A stretch of 64,000 nucleotides of DNA, taken from JAJYKN01 sp035516155 (GTDB lineage Bacteria > Nitrospirota > UBA9217). A model generated the notes under the pieces. The model made no database searches. It saw nothing but the letters and a program-made list of their open reading frames with translations, and was not told the origin of the DNA. The stretch spans positions 1-64,000 of the forward strand of contig DATJAP010000032.1 in assembly GCA_035516155.1 (NCBI GenBank), given 5' to 3'. Numbering within the stretch: position 1 is the first letter of the stretch; each line of letters opens with the position of its first letter. The position numbers and the translations under genes are program-made. Below, piece by piece: positions 1 to 9,599 of this stretch.

Positions 1-2
1 TA

Positions 3-296
3 AGTTCCCGAAGCGGTCGTCGCGTCGTTGTCATAACAGATAATGCCAAATACCATCATGCCAAGCTCCATGCAGATTGGCGAAGTCAGCATGAACCTCA
101 ATTCATGTTGGATTTTCTGCCTCCTTACAGCCCTGATCTAAATCCAATTGAGCGGTTATGGAAATTAACTCGAAGGCTCTGTCTGCATAACCGATACTTC
201 CCGACGCTTGAGGATGTGGTACGGTCAGTGGAATCAAGATTCAGGCAATGGACATCAGGCAACGAAATTGTCCGTAAATTATGCGCAATTAATTAG
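3..296 (+). mobile_element. IS630-family transposase, C-terminal part (5' end outside window)
   Basis: Open from the window edge to a TAG at 294-296. The reading contains an I-T-D-N segment (second catalytic Asp of a DDE transposase) followed about 30 residues later by FLPPYSPDLNPIERLWK, the hallmark of the IS630/Tc1-like DDE_3 endonuclease with the final Glu in the N-P-I-E block. The N-terminal half lies outside the window, so I cannot tell whether the copy is intact. It ends about 370 bases before leuS. No terminal inverted repeat could be identified from this one end. Confidence 0.85.
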
Positions 297-650
297 TGCG
301 CTATGTATAGAAAGGCACAACTCGAAAAGGATATCGCAAAAACAATGCGCAGACTCGAGGCCAATCTTCCGGAGGAAGCGCGAAAAGCCGATGCCTCTCC
401 CGAATGGATTCGGGAGTAATATGGAATTATGGTTTCAGCGCACTTAAAGGCCTGGACATCACCTTCCCGCCAGGTCCGCCAGTCCGCAGTACTTCCGGTA
501 TGGAGTCAAATTTCTAAAGCTCGATACGAAATCACTCGTTCTTATCGATCAGCTTGTCATGGGCGCAATCAAGCATTAAAGTGACAAACTTCAGATCATG
601 GTGAGATTGCTGGGACTTCGAACGATCCACGGTCGGGAAAGTATCTTTTT
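297..650 (+). other. Decayed sequence between IS630 fragment and leuS
   Basis: No intact gene is seen. A 38-codon reading frame (303-419) has a charged, helical composition (MYRKAQLEKDIAKTMRRLEA...) but no visible ribosome-binding site. A second short reading (about 498-581, ending LVLIDQLVMGAIKH) looks coding-like in another frame. Together they suggest a gene broken by frameshifts, possibly damaged by the neighbouring insertion sequence. I do not recognise the family. Confidence 0.3.
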
Positions 651-665
651 TTTGGAGGACGTGTT

Positions 666-3137
666 TTGGAAGAACGGTATGATTTCAGGAAAGTCGAAGA
701 GCGCTGGCAGCGCTTCTGGGCTGACAACAGAACGTTCAAGGTTGCCGAGGATGCATCAAAACCGAAATACTACTGCCTCGAAATGTTTCCTTATCCGTCT
801 GGCAGGATCCACATGGGACATGTGAGGAATTACGCCATCGGCGACGTGATTTCCCGATACAAGCGCATGCGCGGATTCAATGTGATCCACCCCATGGGGT
901 GGGACTCTTTCGGGTTGCCCGCCGAGAATGCTGCCATAAAGCACGGGATCCATCCCGCAACGTGGACCCTTGAAAACATAGCTTTTATGCGCGACAAACA
1001 GCTCAAAAAACTCGGACTTTCCTACGACTGGGACCGGGAAATAGCGACCTGCCTCGAGGAATATTACCGCTGGAATCAGTGGTTTTTCATCAAAATGTAC
1101 GCACGAGGTCTGGCCTACAAAAAGCTCTCCTATGTGAACTGGTGCCCTTCCTGTAATACAGTGCTAGCGAACGAACAGGTGGTGGACGCACTCTGCTGGC
1201 GCTGCGGCTCGCTGGTGACGCACAAGGAACTCGAGCAATGGTTCTTCAAAATCACTGACTATGCCGAAGAGCTTCTCGCCTACACCGACAGACTAACGGG
1301 ATGGCCCGAACGGGTGCTTACGATGCAGCGAAACTGGCTGGGCAAGTCAGTTGGTGTTGAGGTGGATTTTACCATTGAAGGCACGGGGGAAAAGCTTGCA
1401 ATCTTCACCACTCGGCAGGATACGCTATTTGGCGTAACGTTCATGAGCATAGCTCCCGAGCATCCCATGGTCGAGTCGCTCATTCGGGGCAAGAAGGAAA
1501 GCGCGGCTGTTCGTTCCTTTGTCCAACGTGTGATGCGGGAAGATAAAGCGGCTCGCACCGATGAAACGCAGGAAAAGAACGGCGTCTTTACCGGAGCTTA
1601 TGCCGTGAATCCCTTGAACAATGAAAAAGTGCCGGTCTGGGTGGGAAATTTTGTACTCATGGAATATGGCACCGGTGCGATCATGTCGGTGCCAGCCCAT
1701 GATCAGCGGGATTTTGAGTTTGCAAAAAAGTATACTCTGCCAATACGAATCGTGATCCAGAATCCTGAAAAGAGTCTGGTAGCCGAAAAGATGACGCAGG
1801 CTTACACTGAAAACGGGGTGATGGTGAACTCGGGAAAATTTGACGAAATGACCAATATGGAGGCAAAAGAGAAGATTGCTGGCCATATTGAGCAAAACAG
1901 ACTCGGGAAACGGACCGTGAACTGGCGACTCCGCGACTGGGGCATTTCACGTCAGCGTTACTGGGGTACGCCGATTCCGATTATCTATTGTGACGCATGC
2001 GGAGCTGTGCCCGTGGCGGAGAAAGAGCTGCCGGTCAAGCTGCCGGTTGCTGTTGCCTTCACGGGCAAGGGCCGTTCTCCCCTCGCGGAGTCCGCGGAGT
2101 TCCGCGAAACAACCTGCCCGAAATGCGGCGGTAAAGCCCGGCGCGAGACAGACACCATGGATACGTTTGTCGATTCATCATGGTACTTCCTGCGATACTG
2201 CTCACCGAAAGACGCCAGCGCGCCCTTCGACAAGAAGGCAGCAGCATATTGGATGAGCGTGGACCAGTACATCGGCGGCATCGAACACGCCGTTCTGCAT
2301 TTATTGTATGCGCGCTTCTTTACAAAAGTGATCCGCGACCTCGGCCTGTTCGACGGAGATGAACCGTTCCTGAATCTGCTTACGCAGGGGATGGTGATCA
2401 AAGACGGTGCGAAGATGAGTAAGTCAAAAGGGAATGTCGTCGACCCGGACTTCATCCTCTCCAAATACGGTGCCGATACGGCCCGGCTGTTCTCCCTTTT
2501 TGCCGCGCCGCCGGAGCGAGATCTTGAATGGAGCGATCAGGGCGTGGATGGTGCATACCGGTTCCTGCACCGTGTCTGGTCGATCGTGTTCAAGTACAGT
2601 GAGTCGGTTCGGAAGGTTAAACCCGCCGGAGCAGAAGCCAGAGGAGACAAACTGTATCGGAGAACGCATCTGACGATTAAAAAAGTAACTGAAGACATCG
2701 AGCGCGAGTTTCACTTCAACACCGCAATCGCCGCGCTGATGGAGATGGTCAACGAAATGTACGACTATGTATCGGGGGGCGTGACAGAAAAACAACTGAT
2801 GGTGCTGCGTTCAGCGATTGACGCACTCACTCTGCTCATTTCCCCCTTTGCGCCTCATTTTGCCGAAGAGCTCTGGGAAGGTATCGGCAATGAAGCGAGC
2901 ATCGCGAACGCTCGCTGGCCGCAGTATGACCCCGATGCGATTATCGCGTCGGAGGTAAGTATCGTGGTGCAAGTGAATGGCAAGGTAAGAAGCAAACTAA
3001 CGCTTCCCGCCGGATGTGACGACAAGGAATTGAAGGCCGCAGCGCTTGCGGATTCGAAGGTTAAAGAGTTTATGCAGGGCAAAGAGCCCCGGAAAGTGAT
3101 CGTTGTGCAGGGAAAACTCGTGAATGTGGTGGTGTAG
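666..3137 (+). CDS. leuS: Leucyl-tRNA synthetase
   Basis: Class Ia synthetase that charges tRNA-Leu; 823 residues, usual bacterial length. The HIGH-type signature is FPYPSGRIHMGH at residues 41-52. A Cys4 zinc-like insertion (CPSC ... CWRC) lies at about 158-178. The CP1 editing domain carries TTRQDTLFG near 250. KMSKSKGN is near residue 582, followed by the anticodon-binding domain and a C-terminal domain ending VQGKLVNVVV. The start is TTG at 666, preceded by GGAGG at 654-658. It heads the leuS-lptE-holA set, an order common in several Gram-negative phyla. Confidence 0.97.
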   Translation: MEERYDFRKVEERWQRFWADNRTFKVAEDASKPKYYCLEMFPYPSGRIHMGHVRNYAIGDVISRYKRMRGFNVIHPMGWDSFGLPAENAAIKHGIHPATWTLENIAFMRDKQLKKLGLSYDWDREIATCLEEYYRWNQWFFIKMYARGLAYKKLSYVNWCPSCNTVLANEQVVDALCWRCGSLVTHKELEQWFFKITDYAEELLAYTDRLTGWPERVLTMQRNWLGKSVGVEVDFTIEGTGEKLAIFTTRQDTLFGVTFMSIAPEHPMVESLIRGKKESAAVRSFVQRVMREDKAARTDETQEKNGVFTGAYAVNPLNNEKVPVWVGNFVLMEYGTGAIMSVPAHDQRDFEFAKKYTLPIRIVIQNPEKSLVAEKMTQAYTENGVMVNSGKFDEMTNMEAKEKIAGHIEQNRLGKRTVNWRLRDWGISRQRYWGTPIPIIYCDACGAVPVAEKELPVKLPVAVAFTGKGRSPLAESAEFRETTCPKCGGKARRETDTMDTFVDSSWYFLRYCSPKDASAPFDKKAAAYWMSVDQYIGGIEHAVLHLLYARFFTKVIRDLGLFDGDEPFLNLLTQGMVIKDGAKMSKSKGNVVDPDFILSKYGADTARLFSLFAAPPERDLEWSDQGVDGAYRFLHRVWSIVFKYSESVRKVKPAGAEARGDKLYRRTHLTIKKVTEDIEREFHFNTAIAALMEMVNEMYDYVSGGVTEKQLMVLRSAIDALTLLISPFAPHFAEELWEGIGNEASIANARWPQYDPDAIIASEVSIVVQVNGKVRSKLTLPAGCDDKELKAAALADSKVKEFMQGKEPRKVIVVQGKLVNVVV

Positions 3138-3185
3138 CGGGCCGCTCCATGTTGCGAGAAGATATTGAAATTGCTACGAGGAGTC

Positions 3186-3722
3186 ATGAATCGCGTAAAA
3201 AAATATATATTAGTACTTGCCACAGTCTGGCTGCTGGCAGCGCTGACCTCCTGCGGTTATAACTTAACACCCGTGGGTGGCATAGTCCCGCAGGGAGCAA
3301 AAACCATTGCGATACCGGTATTCATCAACAACACCGTTGAACCCTATATCGATGTCGATGTAACGCAGGCCGTGGTTGAGGAGTTTCTTACCGATGGCAG
3401 ACTCAAAGTTGTCAGCACTGATGCTGCTGATCTTGTGCTGCGGGGGAAAGTGACCAAGTTCGTACTTACTCCGCAGACGTATTCGATTGATCCCTATGTA
3501 CTGTCGTATAATGTCTCAATCTTCGTGACTGTCACCATAATCGATGGAAAAACACAAAAGGTGATTTTGCAGGACTCAGGTGTGGGAACGATCTTTAACT
3601 CCAGCTATGGGGTGACCCTGGGGGATATCACCCAGACGAAGATAGCGAAATCGGCCGCTATCACGAATGCCTGCAAGGATCTCGCTTCGACGCTCAGGAG
3701 CAGAGTCCTCGAAGGGTTCTGA
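3186..3722 (+). CDS. lptE: LptE-like LPS-assembly lipoprotein
   Basis: Predicted outer-membrane lipoprotein that would plug the LptD barrel and assist LPS export. The N-terminus MNRVKKYILVLATVWLLAA is followed by LTSC, a lipobox placing the lipidated Cys at about residue 23. The mature part (GYNLTPVGG, then a beta-rich domain with TIAIPVFINNTVEP and a VVEEFL.DGRLKVV segment) matches the LptE/RlpB (DUF799-like) pattern. I prefer the ATG at 3186, next to GAGGAG; an in-frame TTG at 3165 would add seven residues. The gene lies 48 bases after leuS and before holA, the usual context. Confidence 0.85.
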   Translation: MNRVKKYILVLATVWLLAALTSCGYNLTPVGGIVPQGAKTIAIPVFINNTVEPYIDVDVTQAVVEEFLTDGRLKVVSTDAADLVLRGKVTKFVLTPQTYSIDPYVLSYNVSIFVTVTIIDGKTQKVILQDSGVGTIFNSSYGVTLGDITQTKIAKSAAITNACKDLASTLRSRVLEGF

Positions 3723-3845
3723 ACTGAAGACAGAACTCAGCATTTGGCGGCGTATGCCTTGCCACGACTGGTTCAAGAGTCTGATGCCGCCGCCGTTTTG
3801 AAGATTCCCAGAAACGGGAAGCAACGACCCGGCTTTTCCCGAAGA

Positions 3846-4892
3846 ATGATTAAATATCAAGACCTCATATCCGACATTAAGAAGCACAAAGTCCTTCCGC
3901 TCTACCTTCTCTTTGGCGAAGAAGAGTTCCTGATCCAGGAAGCGCTTGACCTCATTATTAAGGAAATTGTAGATGCTGCTTCTGCAGACTTCAATTTCAA
4001 CACTGTTTACTGCCGCGACACATCCGCCGCGGAAATCGTGTCCCTTGCGCAGACCCTGCCGTTCATGTCCGAAAAGAGACTTGTCATCGCAAAAGAAATC
4101 GATGCTTTCAAGGCTGCCGATCTCGAAGAACTTGTTCCCTACCTCAACGACCCGTCTCCTGCAACATGCCTGGTCATGGTTTCCAGCCAGGGAAAGTATG
4201 ACAAAAAATCTGTTGTTTCTGCCGTGGAAGCGCGGGGAGCCGTGGTTCGTGTTTATCCGCTTCTGGAGCGGGAGATTGTAGGGTGGATCGAAGGATGGGC
4301 GGTCGCACGGGGTCTCTCTCTGCAGCGCGATGCCGCTCAGTATCTCTGGCAGATTACCGGCAACGACCTCCAAAAGATTGTCAACGAGCTTCAGAAAGTG
4401 GAAATTTATGTCAAAGATGGGAAAACCGTTACGTTCGAAGACGTCAAGACCGTGGTCGGCGATTTTCGGGAATACACGTCATTTGACCTTGCCGCAGCTG
4501 TGGGGCAGAAAAACCCGGGAAAAGCTCTCCTAATACTTTCGCGTCTGATTCAGGAAGGGGAGGCGCCGGTGGGTCTGCTGGGAGCGATTGCCTGGAACTT
4601 CCGGAGGCTCCTTCAGGCAAAGTCCATGGAAGAAGCCGGCATGGGGCCCGATGAAATCCTGAGAAAGCTGAGGGTGATTTTTCATCAGACCGCCATTTTT
4701 AAGGAACAGTTGAGACGTCACACTGTGCATGAACTGAGAGGGGTTTTTCCCGTGATGCTGTCGACAGACCGGGCTCTTAAATCGAGTAGCCTCAACGGCA
4801 AATTACTTCTGGAACGAATGATCCTGAAGCTGTGCGGGGTGTCACGAACGAAGAAAAATCCTGTAGTGGGCGCTGGGCACGGAGAAGGGTGA
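3846..4892 (+). CDS. holA: DNA polymerase III delta subunit
   Basis: Clamp-loader subunit that opens the beta sliding clamp. The protein begins MIKYQDLISDIKKHKVLPLY and continues LLFGEEEFLIQEAL, the conserved N-terminal block of the HolA AAA-like domain. The C-terminal half has LLERMILKLC, as in other delta subunits. The reading frame is open further upstream (TTG at 3744), but homologs start close to the ATG at 3846, giving 348 residues, the family norm; no strong ribosome-binding site decides this. It is codirectional with lptE. Confidence 0.9.
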   Translation: MIKYQDLISDIKKHKVLPLYLLFGEEEFLIQEALDLIIKEIVDAASADFNFNTVYCRDTSAAEIVSLAQTLPFMSEKRLVIAKEIDAFKAADLEELVPYLNDPSPATCLVMVSSQGKYDKKSVVSAVEARGAVVRVYPLLEREIVGWIEGWAVARGLSLQRDAAQYLWQITGNDLQKIVNELQKVEIYVKDGKTVTFEDVKTVVGDFREYTSFDLAAAVGQKNPGKALLILSRLIQEGEAPVGLLGAIAWNFRRLLQAKSMEEAGMGPDEILRKLRVIFHQTAIFKEQLRRHTVHELRGVFPVMLSTDRALKSSSLNGKLLLERMILKLCGVSRTKKNPVVGAGHGEG

Positions 4893-4898
4893 AATGAA

Positions 4899-4942
4899 AA
4901 TCCCCCCCTGGTCTTTTCATCTTCAATGATTCGAGGGGGATT
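4899..4942. terminator. Hairpin between convergent holA and rpsT
   Basis: AATCCCCC at 4899-4906 is complementary to GGGGGATT at 4935-4942, with a 28-base loop. It lies exactly between the convergent 3' ends of holA and rpsT, where a bidirectional terminator would be expected. There is no good T-run on either side, so the call is tentative. Confidence 0.35.
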
Positions 4943-4959
4943 AATTGTTCCCGGGAGCA

Positions 4960-5229
4960 TTAAGCTGCCGTGATTTTACTTACCTTCGTGGAAAGACGCG
5001 AGATCTTCCGGGACGCCGTATTTTTATGTACGATGCCCTGCGAAGTCGCCTTGTCGTAAGCCTTCATTGCCTTGGTCAAGGCTTCCTTTGCGACGTCTGC
5101 TTTTTTTTCGGCAGTGGCCTGTTCAACTTTCTTGGTTATCGTCTTGAGTGCCGATTTCACGGATTTATTGATCAGATGCTTTTTGTCGGCCTGTTTCTGC
5201 CTTTTAATCACGGATTTGTGGATTGCCAC
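4960..5229 (-). CDS. rpsT: 30S ribosomal protein S20
   Basis: Small basic ribosomal protein of 89 residues that binds 16S rRNA. It begins MAIHKSVIKRQKQADKK and is almost entirely Lys/Ala/Ser-rich helix, with the S20 segment SVKSALKTITKKVEQA and the C-terminal KNTASRKISRLSTKV. The start is GTG at 5229, seven bases after AAGGAGG. It is transcribed alone, opposite to its neighbours, with its own promoter upstream. Confidence 0.97.
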   Translation of the reverse strand: MAIHKSVIKRQKQADKKHLINKSVKSALKTITKKVEQATAEKKADVAKEALTKAMKAYDKATSQGIVHKNTASRKISRLSTKVSKITAA

Positions 5230-5263
5230 TTCTTGCCTCCTTTGGGTTAAAAACAGCTCATTC

Positions 5264-5292
5264 TTTTAACATAAAGAGGAACGGACTGTCAA
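5264..5292 (-). promoter_or_regulatory. Sigma-70 promoter of rpsT
   Basis: On the minus strand TTGACA (5287-5292) is followed by a 17-base spacer and TTAAAA (5264-5269). It lies 35-63 bases before the rpsT GTG. The -35 is a perfect consensus; the -10 is weaker. Confidence 0.55.
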
Positions 5293-5378
5293 GAAAAAAA
5301 ACCTTTTCTTGCCGGCCTTTTTCTGATAAAGTTGCCACTCATTTATTCAGTTTATCCAGTTGCCTGAGGTGAATCTGC

Positions 5379-6956
5379 ATGTCCGAAAAGGCAAAGATCG
5401 CCAGAGCGGCGGGCGTTATCGGCCTTGCGACTCTGGCAAGCCGCATTATGGGCTATATCCGCGATATGGTCATGTCCTGGGCTTTCGGCACAGGTTTGGC
5501 GGCCGATGCTTTTTATGTTGCGTATCGCATTCCGAATCTCCTGCGCGAGCTTTTGGCCGAGGGATCCATGTCCGCTGCCTTCATCCCGGTTTTCACGGAA
5601 ACGCTGACCAAGGAGTCCCGGGAGAGCGCCCATCATTTGGCCAATGGGATTTTCGCAAGACTTCTCATCATCCTCATTGTTCTCACGGGCCTTGGCGTCC
5701 TTTTTGCGCCCTCCGTGGTGAAGATCGTCGCTTGGGGCTGGGCGTATAAGGCCGAACATGAGAAGTACGTGCTTGGCGTTACTCTGACGAGGATCATGTT
5801 CCCGTATCTGCTGTTCATCGGCCTCACCGCGCTGGCCATGGGCATGCTCAATTCCCTCCGGTCTTTTCTCATGCCGGCGCTTTCGCCGGTCATGCTGAAC
5901 GTCACGATTATCATCGCAGCAGTCGTCAGCATAAAGTTTATGGCTGACCCGATACTCGGCGTGGCCATCGGCGTTGTTCTTGGCGGCATGTGCCAGTTCC
6001 TTATGCAGGCTCCGGGACTCCAGAAGCAGAACATGATGGTGCGCTTCCAGCTGGAGCCGACCCATCCCGGCGTCAAAAAGATCGGCAGGCTGGTGCTGCC
6101 GGTCTTCCTGAGCTCTTCGGTGAATCAGTTCAACATCTTTATCGGCACCATTTTTGCATCTTTCCTGACAACCGGGAGCATTTCCTACTTGTACTACGGC
6201 ATGCGGTTCATCCAATTTCCTCTGGGCATATTCGCCATCGCCATAGCCACGGCCGTGCTTCCGGCCATGTCTGCCCAGGCGGCGCGGCGCGAGACCCGGG
6301 AATTCCGCGATACGCTGTCGCTCGGTCTGCGGCTCGTTTTTTTCATCATGTTCCCGGCCATGGCCGGTATTATAACGCTGCACGTGCCGATCGTCAGCCT
6401 TTTGCTCGAACACGGCCAGTTCGACCGACTCTCGACACAGGGGACCGCGGCTGCGCTTCTTTATTATGCTGTGGGGCTCTGGGCCTTTGCAGGAGTGCGC
6501 ATCGTGGTACAGGCGTTTTACGCGCTCCAGGATACAAGGACGCCTGTTGCCACCGCTATCGTCGCGCTCTTCGCCAACATCCTTTTAAGCTTCTCTTTTG
6601 TCAGATGGACCTCGCTGGCGCACGGCGGGCTTGCTCTCGCCACGTCGCTGGCGGCAATGCTAAATATCAGTTTACTCACCTGGCAACTCAGGAAAAAGAT
6701 CGGCCGCATGGACGGAAGCCGAATTTTTACGTCCCTGATGAAAATTATTCCCGCCTCCCTTGCAATGGGCGTGATCGGCTGGTGGATCAGCATAAACCCC
6801 GTCTGGGACAAAGGCGGAAATACGCTTGCAAAGGCCAAACTCCTGGGGGGCGGAATGGCCGTGAGCATTACGTTCTACCTTGTCGTAATGTGGATCCTGA
6901 GAAGCGAAGAGTTGAAATTCATGTGGGAGCTGGCGAGGAAAAAGAGACGGGGGTAG
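5379..6956 (+). CDS. murJ: Lipid II flippase MurJ (MviN family)
   Basis: Polytopic inner-membrane protein of 525 residues that would flip lipid II to the periplasmic face for peptidoglycan synthesis. The start ASRIMGYIRDMVMSWAFG and the segment AYRIPNLLRELLAEGSMSAAFIPVF are the characteristic MurJ N-terminal block. About 14 hydrophobic segments follow, with FYALQDTRTPV in the second half, another conserved MurJ feature. The start is the ATG at 5379, nine bases after a GAGGTG motif. rpsT is divergent upstream and the MBL gene follows by 64 bases. Confidence 0.95.
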   Translation: MSEKAKIARAAGVIGLATLASRIMGYIRDMVMSWAFGTGLAADAFYVAYRIPNLLRELLAEGSMSAAFIPVFTETLTKESRESAHHLANGIFARLLIILIVLTGLGVLFAPSVVKIVAWGWAYKAEHEKYVLGVTLTRIMFPYLLFIGLTALAMGMLNSLRSFLMPALSPVMLNVTIIIAAVVSIKFMADPILGVAIGVVLGGMCQFLMQAPGLQKQNMMVRFQLEPTHPGVKKIGRLVLPVFLSSSVNQFNIFIGTIFASFLTTGSISYLYYGMRFIQFPLGIFAIAIATAVLPAMSAQAARRETREFRDTLSLGLRLVFFIMFPAMAGIITLHVPIVSLLLEHGQFDRLSTQGTAAALLYYAVGLWAFAGVRIVVQAFYALQDTRTPVATAIVALFANILLSFSFVRWTSLAHGGLALATSLAAMLNISLLTWQLRKKIGRMDGSRIFTSLMKIIPASLAMGVIGWWISINPVWDKGGNTLAKAKLLGGGMAVSITFYLVVMWILRSEELKFMWELARKKRRG

Positions 6957-7020
6957 GTTCGGGATGGTTTCAAACCAGTACCGAAGCGGGAAATTTGGGC
7001 TCTGGAAGGGGTATTAAAAA

Positions 7021-7659
7021 ATGATCCTTATGCGACTCGTTGTAGGTCCTCTACAGGTGAATTGCTTCATTCTCGCGGACGACAAGACCAAAGAAGCGGT
7101 GATTATCGATCCGGGTGACGACGCCCAGGAAATTCTGAGGATCATCAGGGAAAAAAGGCTCAAGGTCAAGTACATCATCAATACCCATGCCCATTTCGAT
7201 CACGTGGGCGCTAATAGGGCCATCAAGGAAGCAACAGGCGCTGAGTTGCTGCTGCACGAGGATGATGCGCCCGTGCTTGCAACCGTATCGAGCCAGTCTC
7301 GTTCCTTCGGCATAACTCCCGTTTCCTCGCCAGCGCCCGACCGGCTCCTGAAGCACGGAGACGTCATAACGGCCGGAGAAGTATCTTTGAGAGTATTGCA
7401 TACGCCCGGGCATACGCCCGGTGGCATTAGCCTCCTGGAAAAAGGTTTAGTTTTTACGGGAGATTCGCTGTTTGCAGGCTCCATCGGGCGGACGGATTTC
7501 CCCGGAGGAGATCTCCTGACGCTTCTTCGTTCCATCAGGACAAACCTCATGACCCTCCCGGACGATACCAAGGTCTTCTCCGGGCATGGTCCCGCCTCAA
7601 CCATCGGCGATGAACGCGCCGAAAACCCCTTTCTGAACAAAGAATCCGGATTTGTATAA
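7021..7659 (+). CDS. MBL-fold hydrolase (glyoxalase II-like)
   Basis: Metallo-beta-lactamase fold protein of 212 residues. The metal motif THAHFDH gives His56, His58, Asp60 and His61; HTPGHTPGG supplies the next His, GDSLFAGSIGRTDFPGG the bridging Asp, and FSGHGP the last His. This is the short GloB-like subgroup (YcbL type), usually annotated as hydroxyacylglutathione hydrolase-like. The C-terminal glutathione-binding helices of true glyoxalase II are missing, so the substrate is not certain. The start ATG at 7021 follows GGAAGGGG. Confidence 0.88.
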   Translation: MILMRLVVGPLQVNCFILADDKTKEAVIIDPGDDAQEILRIIREKRLKVKYIINTHAHFDHVGANRAIKEATGAELLLHEDDAPVLATVSSQSRSFGITPVSSPAPDRLLKHGDVITAGEVSLRVLHTPGHTPGGISLLEKGLVFTGDSLFAGSIGRTDFPGGDLLTLLRSIRTNLMTLPDDTKVFSGHGPASTIGDERAENPFLNKESGFV

Positions 7660-7801
7660 TTCGGTTTCTCTTGAGGTTTATCAGCTATTGTGGTAAAGTA
7701 ATAAATTCCGATGAGTGGCGCAGGAGTGGAAGATATTTTTCCGGCATTCTGCGCCAGCTAATCGCGCATCTTGGATCATTTTTTTATGAAGGAGAAACTC
7801 A

Positions 7802-9262
7802 ATGGTTGCCGGTCCCATACGTGAAGGTCTCACCTTTGATGATGTCCTGCTTTTACCTGCGAAATCAGATATCTTGCCGAGGGAGGTGGATGTCCGGACG
7901 CAACTCACGAAGAAGATTCAGCTGAATATCCCCCTCGTGAGCGCCGCGATGGATACCGTAACCGAAGCAAAGCTTGCCATTGCCCTGGCGCAGGAAGGAG
8001 GCCTAGGATTCATTCATAAGGCGCTTCCCATCGATGTGCACGCCGAGGAGATTGACAAGGTAAAAAAATCGGAAAGCGGGATGATCATTGACCCCATCAC
8101 GATCTCGCCTGATGCAAAGATCTCCGATGCCCTAGAGGTCATGAAGAAGTACCGCATCTCCGGCGTGCCCGTAACGAAGGGACACAAACTCGTAGGCATT
8201 TTGACTAACCGCGACCTCAGGTTCGAGACCCGATACAGTCTTAAAGTCTCAGAGGTGATGACCAAGGATCACCTCGTGACGGCCCCGCTCGGGACAACGC
8301 TTGAAAAAGCCATGAAGATCCTACAGAAGTACAAGATCGAGAAGCTGTTGATCGTTGATAAAGACAATAGCCTGAGGGGTCTCATCACCATCAAGGATAT
8401 CGAGAAGAAGATTAAGTACCCCTACGCTTGCAAGGACAAACTCGGAAGACTGCGGGTGGGTGCCGCTGTCAGCGACCGGGACTATTCCGAACGAGTGCCG
8501 GAGCTGATCAAGGCCGGCGTGGATATCGTGGTGGTTGACACGGCGCACGGACATTCGCAGGGTGTTATTGACGCGGTGAGAGGGATCAAGAAAAAATATC
8601 CGGACCTCGATGTGGTGGCGGGCAACATCGCCACGGCAGCCGCAGCCAGGGACCTCATCAAAGCAGGCGCTGACTGCGTGAAAGTCGGCATCGGACCGGG
8701 CTCTATTTGCACGACACGGGTCGTTTCCGGTGCAGGGGTGCCGCAGATCACGGCGGTCATGGACTGCTCCCGGGAGGCAGACAAGGCCGGCATCCCCTGC
8801 ATTGCTGACGGCGGAATCAAGTTCTCGGGCGACATCACCAAGGCATTGGCAGCCGGCGCCTCACTCGTGATGATCGGCGGACTCTTTGCGGGCACCGAGG
8901 AGAGCCCGGGGGAGACCATCCTGTATCAGGGGAGGAGCTACAAAGTCTACCGTGGGATGGGCTCGATCGGCGCTATGGAGCGAGGCAGCAAGGATCGTTA
9001 CTTCCAGTCTCATGAAGAAGAGCGCTCCAAACTGGTGCCGGAAGGCATCGAAGGCCGCGTCCCGTACAAGGGGACTCTCGCCGCAAGCGTGCACCAGCTT
9101 ATCGGCGGCGTGCGCTCCGGCATGGGCTATTGCGGGTGCGAGAACCTGCAAGCACTGAAAGAGCGTGCGCAATTCATCAGGATCACGAGCGCCGGACTGC
9201 GCGAGTCGCATGTCCATGATGTCGTGATCACCAAGGAAGCGCCGAATTACCGGTTGGATTAG
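7802..9262 (+). CDS. guaB: Inosine-5'-monophosphate dehydrogenase
   Basis: Catalyses NAD-dependent oxidation of IMP to XMP, the committed step of GMP synthesis. The 486 residues begin with REGLTFDDVLLLPAKSDILP, and two CBS domains interrupt the barrel at roughly residues 92-205 (ISDALEVMKKYRISGVPV, LEKAMKILQKYKIEKLLIV). GPGSICTTRVVSGAGVPQ near residue 300 contains the catalytic Cys. The flap and C-terminus (YRGMGSIGAM) are complete. ATG at 7802 has AAGGAG eight bases upstream. guaA is not next to it. Confidence 0.98.
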   Translation: MVAGPIREGLTFDDVLLLPAKSDILPREVDVRTQLTKKIQLNIPLVSAAMDTVTEAKLAIALAQEGGLGFIHKALPIDVHAEEIDKVKKSESGMIIDPITISPDAKISDALEVMKKYRISGVPVTKGHKLVGILTNRDLRFETRYSLKVSEVMTKDHLVTAPLGTTLEKAMKILQKYKIEKLLIVDKDNSLRGLITIKDIEKKIKYPYACKDKLGRLRVGAAVSDRDYSERVPELIKAGVDIVVVDTAHGHSQGVIDAVRGIKKKYPDLDVVAGNIATAAAARDLIKAGADCVKVGIGPGSICTTRVVSGAGVPQITAVMDCSREADKAGIPCIADGGIKFSGDITKALAAGASLVMIGGLFAGTEESPGETILYQGRSYKVYRGMGSIGAMERGSKDRYFQSHEEERSKLVPEGIEGRVPYKGTLAASVHQLIGGVRSGMGYCGCENLQALKERAQFIRITSAGLRESHVHDVVITKEAPNYRLD

Positions 9263-9330
9263 GGACACTGTAGACTGTAGACAGGATTTACAAGACTAAG
9301 GGAGAAAGCCAACTGCTGCAGGCAGGAAGC

Positions 9331-9522
9331 ATGGATGATGTTGAAAGTCGTTCCCAGCGGGAAAGCGCGGAACACAAAGAGCAGGAAACTTCAGTCACGG
9401 TCGGTCATGAAAGGTTCACCCCCTGTAGTCAGGACATGACCATCTGTGGCGATTGTGGGGGGAACAGGGCAAAGAAGAGGTGCCCGCGTCTTAAAGAATG
9501 GCTGGCGAAGAAAGAAGATTGA
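9331..9522 (+). CDS. Small cysteine-containing hypothetical protein
   Basis: A 63-residue reading with an acidic, Ser/Glu-rich first half (MDDVESRSQRESAEHKEQE) and a compact C-terminal cysteine cluster: C-S-Q-D-M-T-I-C-G-D-C then C after eight residues, followed by PRLKEWLAKKED. Four cysteines in this spacing could bind zinc or an Fe-S cluster. ATG follows GCAGGAAGC closely. I do not recognise the family. It is codirectional with guaB and the downstream DUF523 gene. It could be a chance reading frame, but the cysteine spacing favours a real small protein. Confidence 0.4.
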   Translation: MDDVESRSQRESAEHKEQETSVTVGHERFTPCSQDMTICGDCGGNRAKKRCPRLKEWLAKKED

Positions 9523-9599
9523 TTGGGCAACGACTCCCATATCCAAAAATCCAACGTTCTGGGTGAAAACGTGCTCAGGGCGTTCTTGTTTGAATTGCC

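Noticed and set aside
5352..6413. 353-codon reading on the minus strand across murJ
   Set aside because: It is antisense to a fully conserved MurJ and has the His/Arg/Gln-rich composition of a shadow frame.
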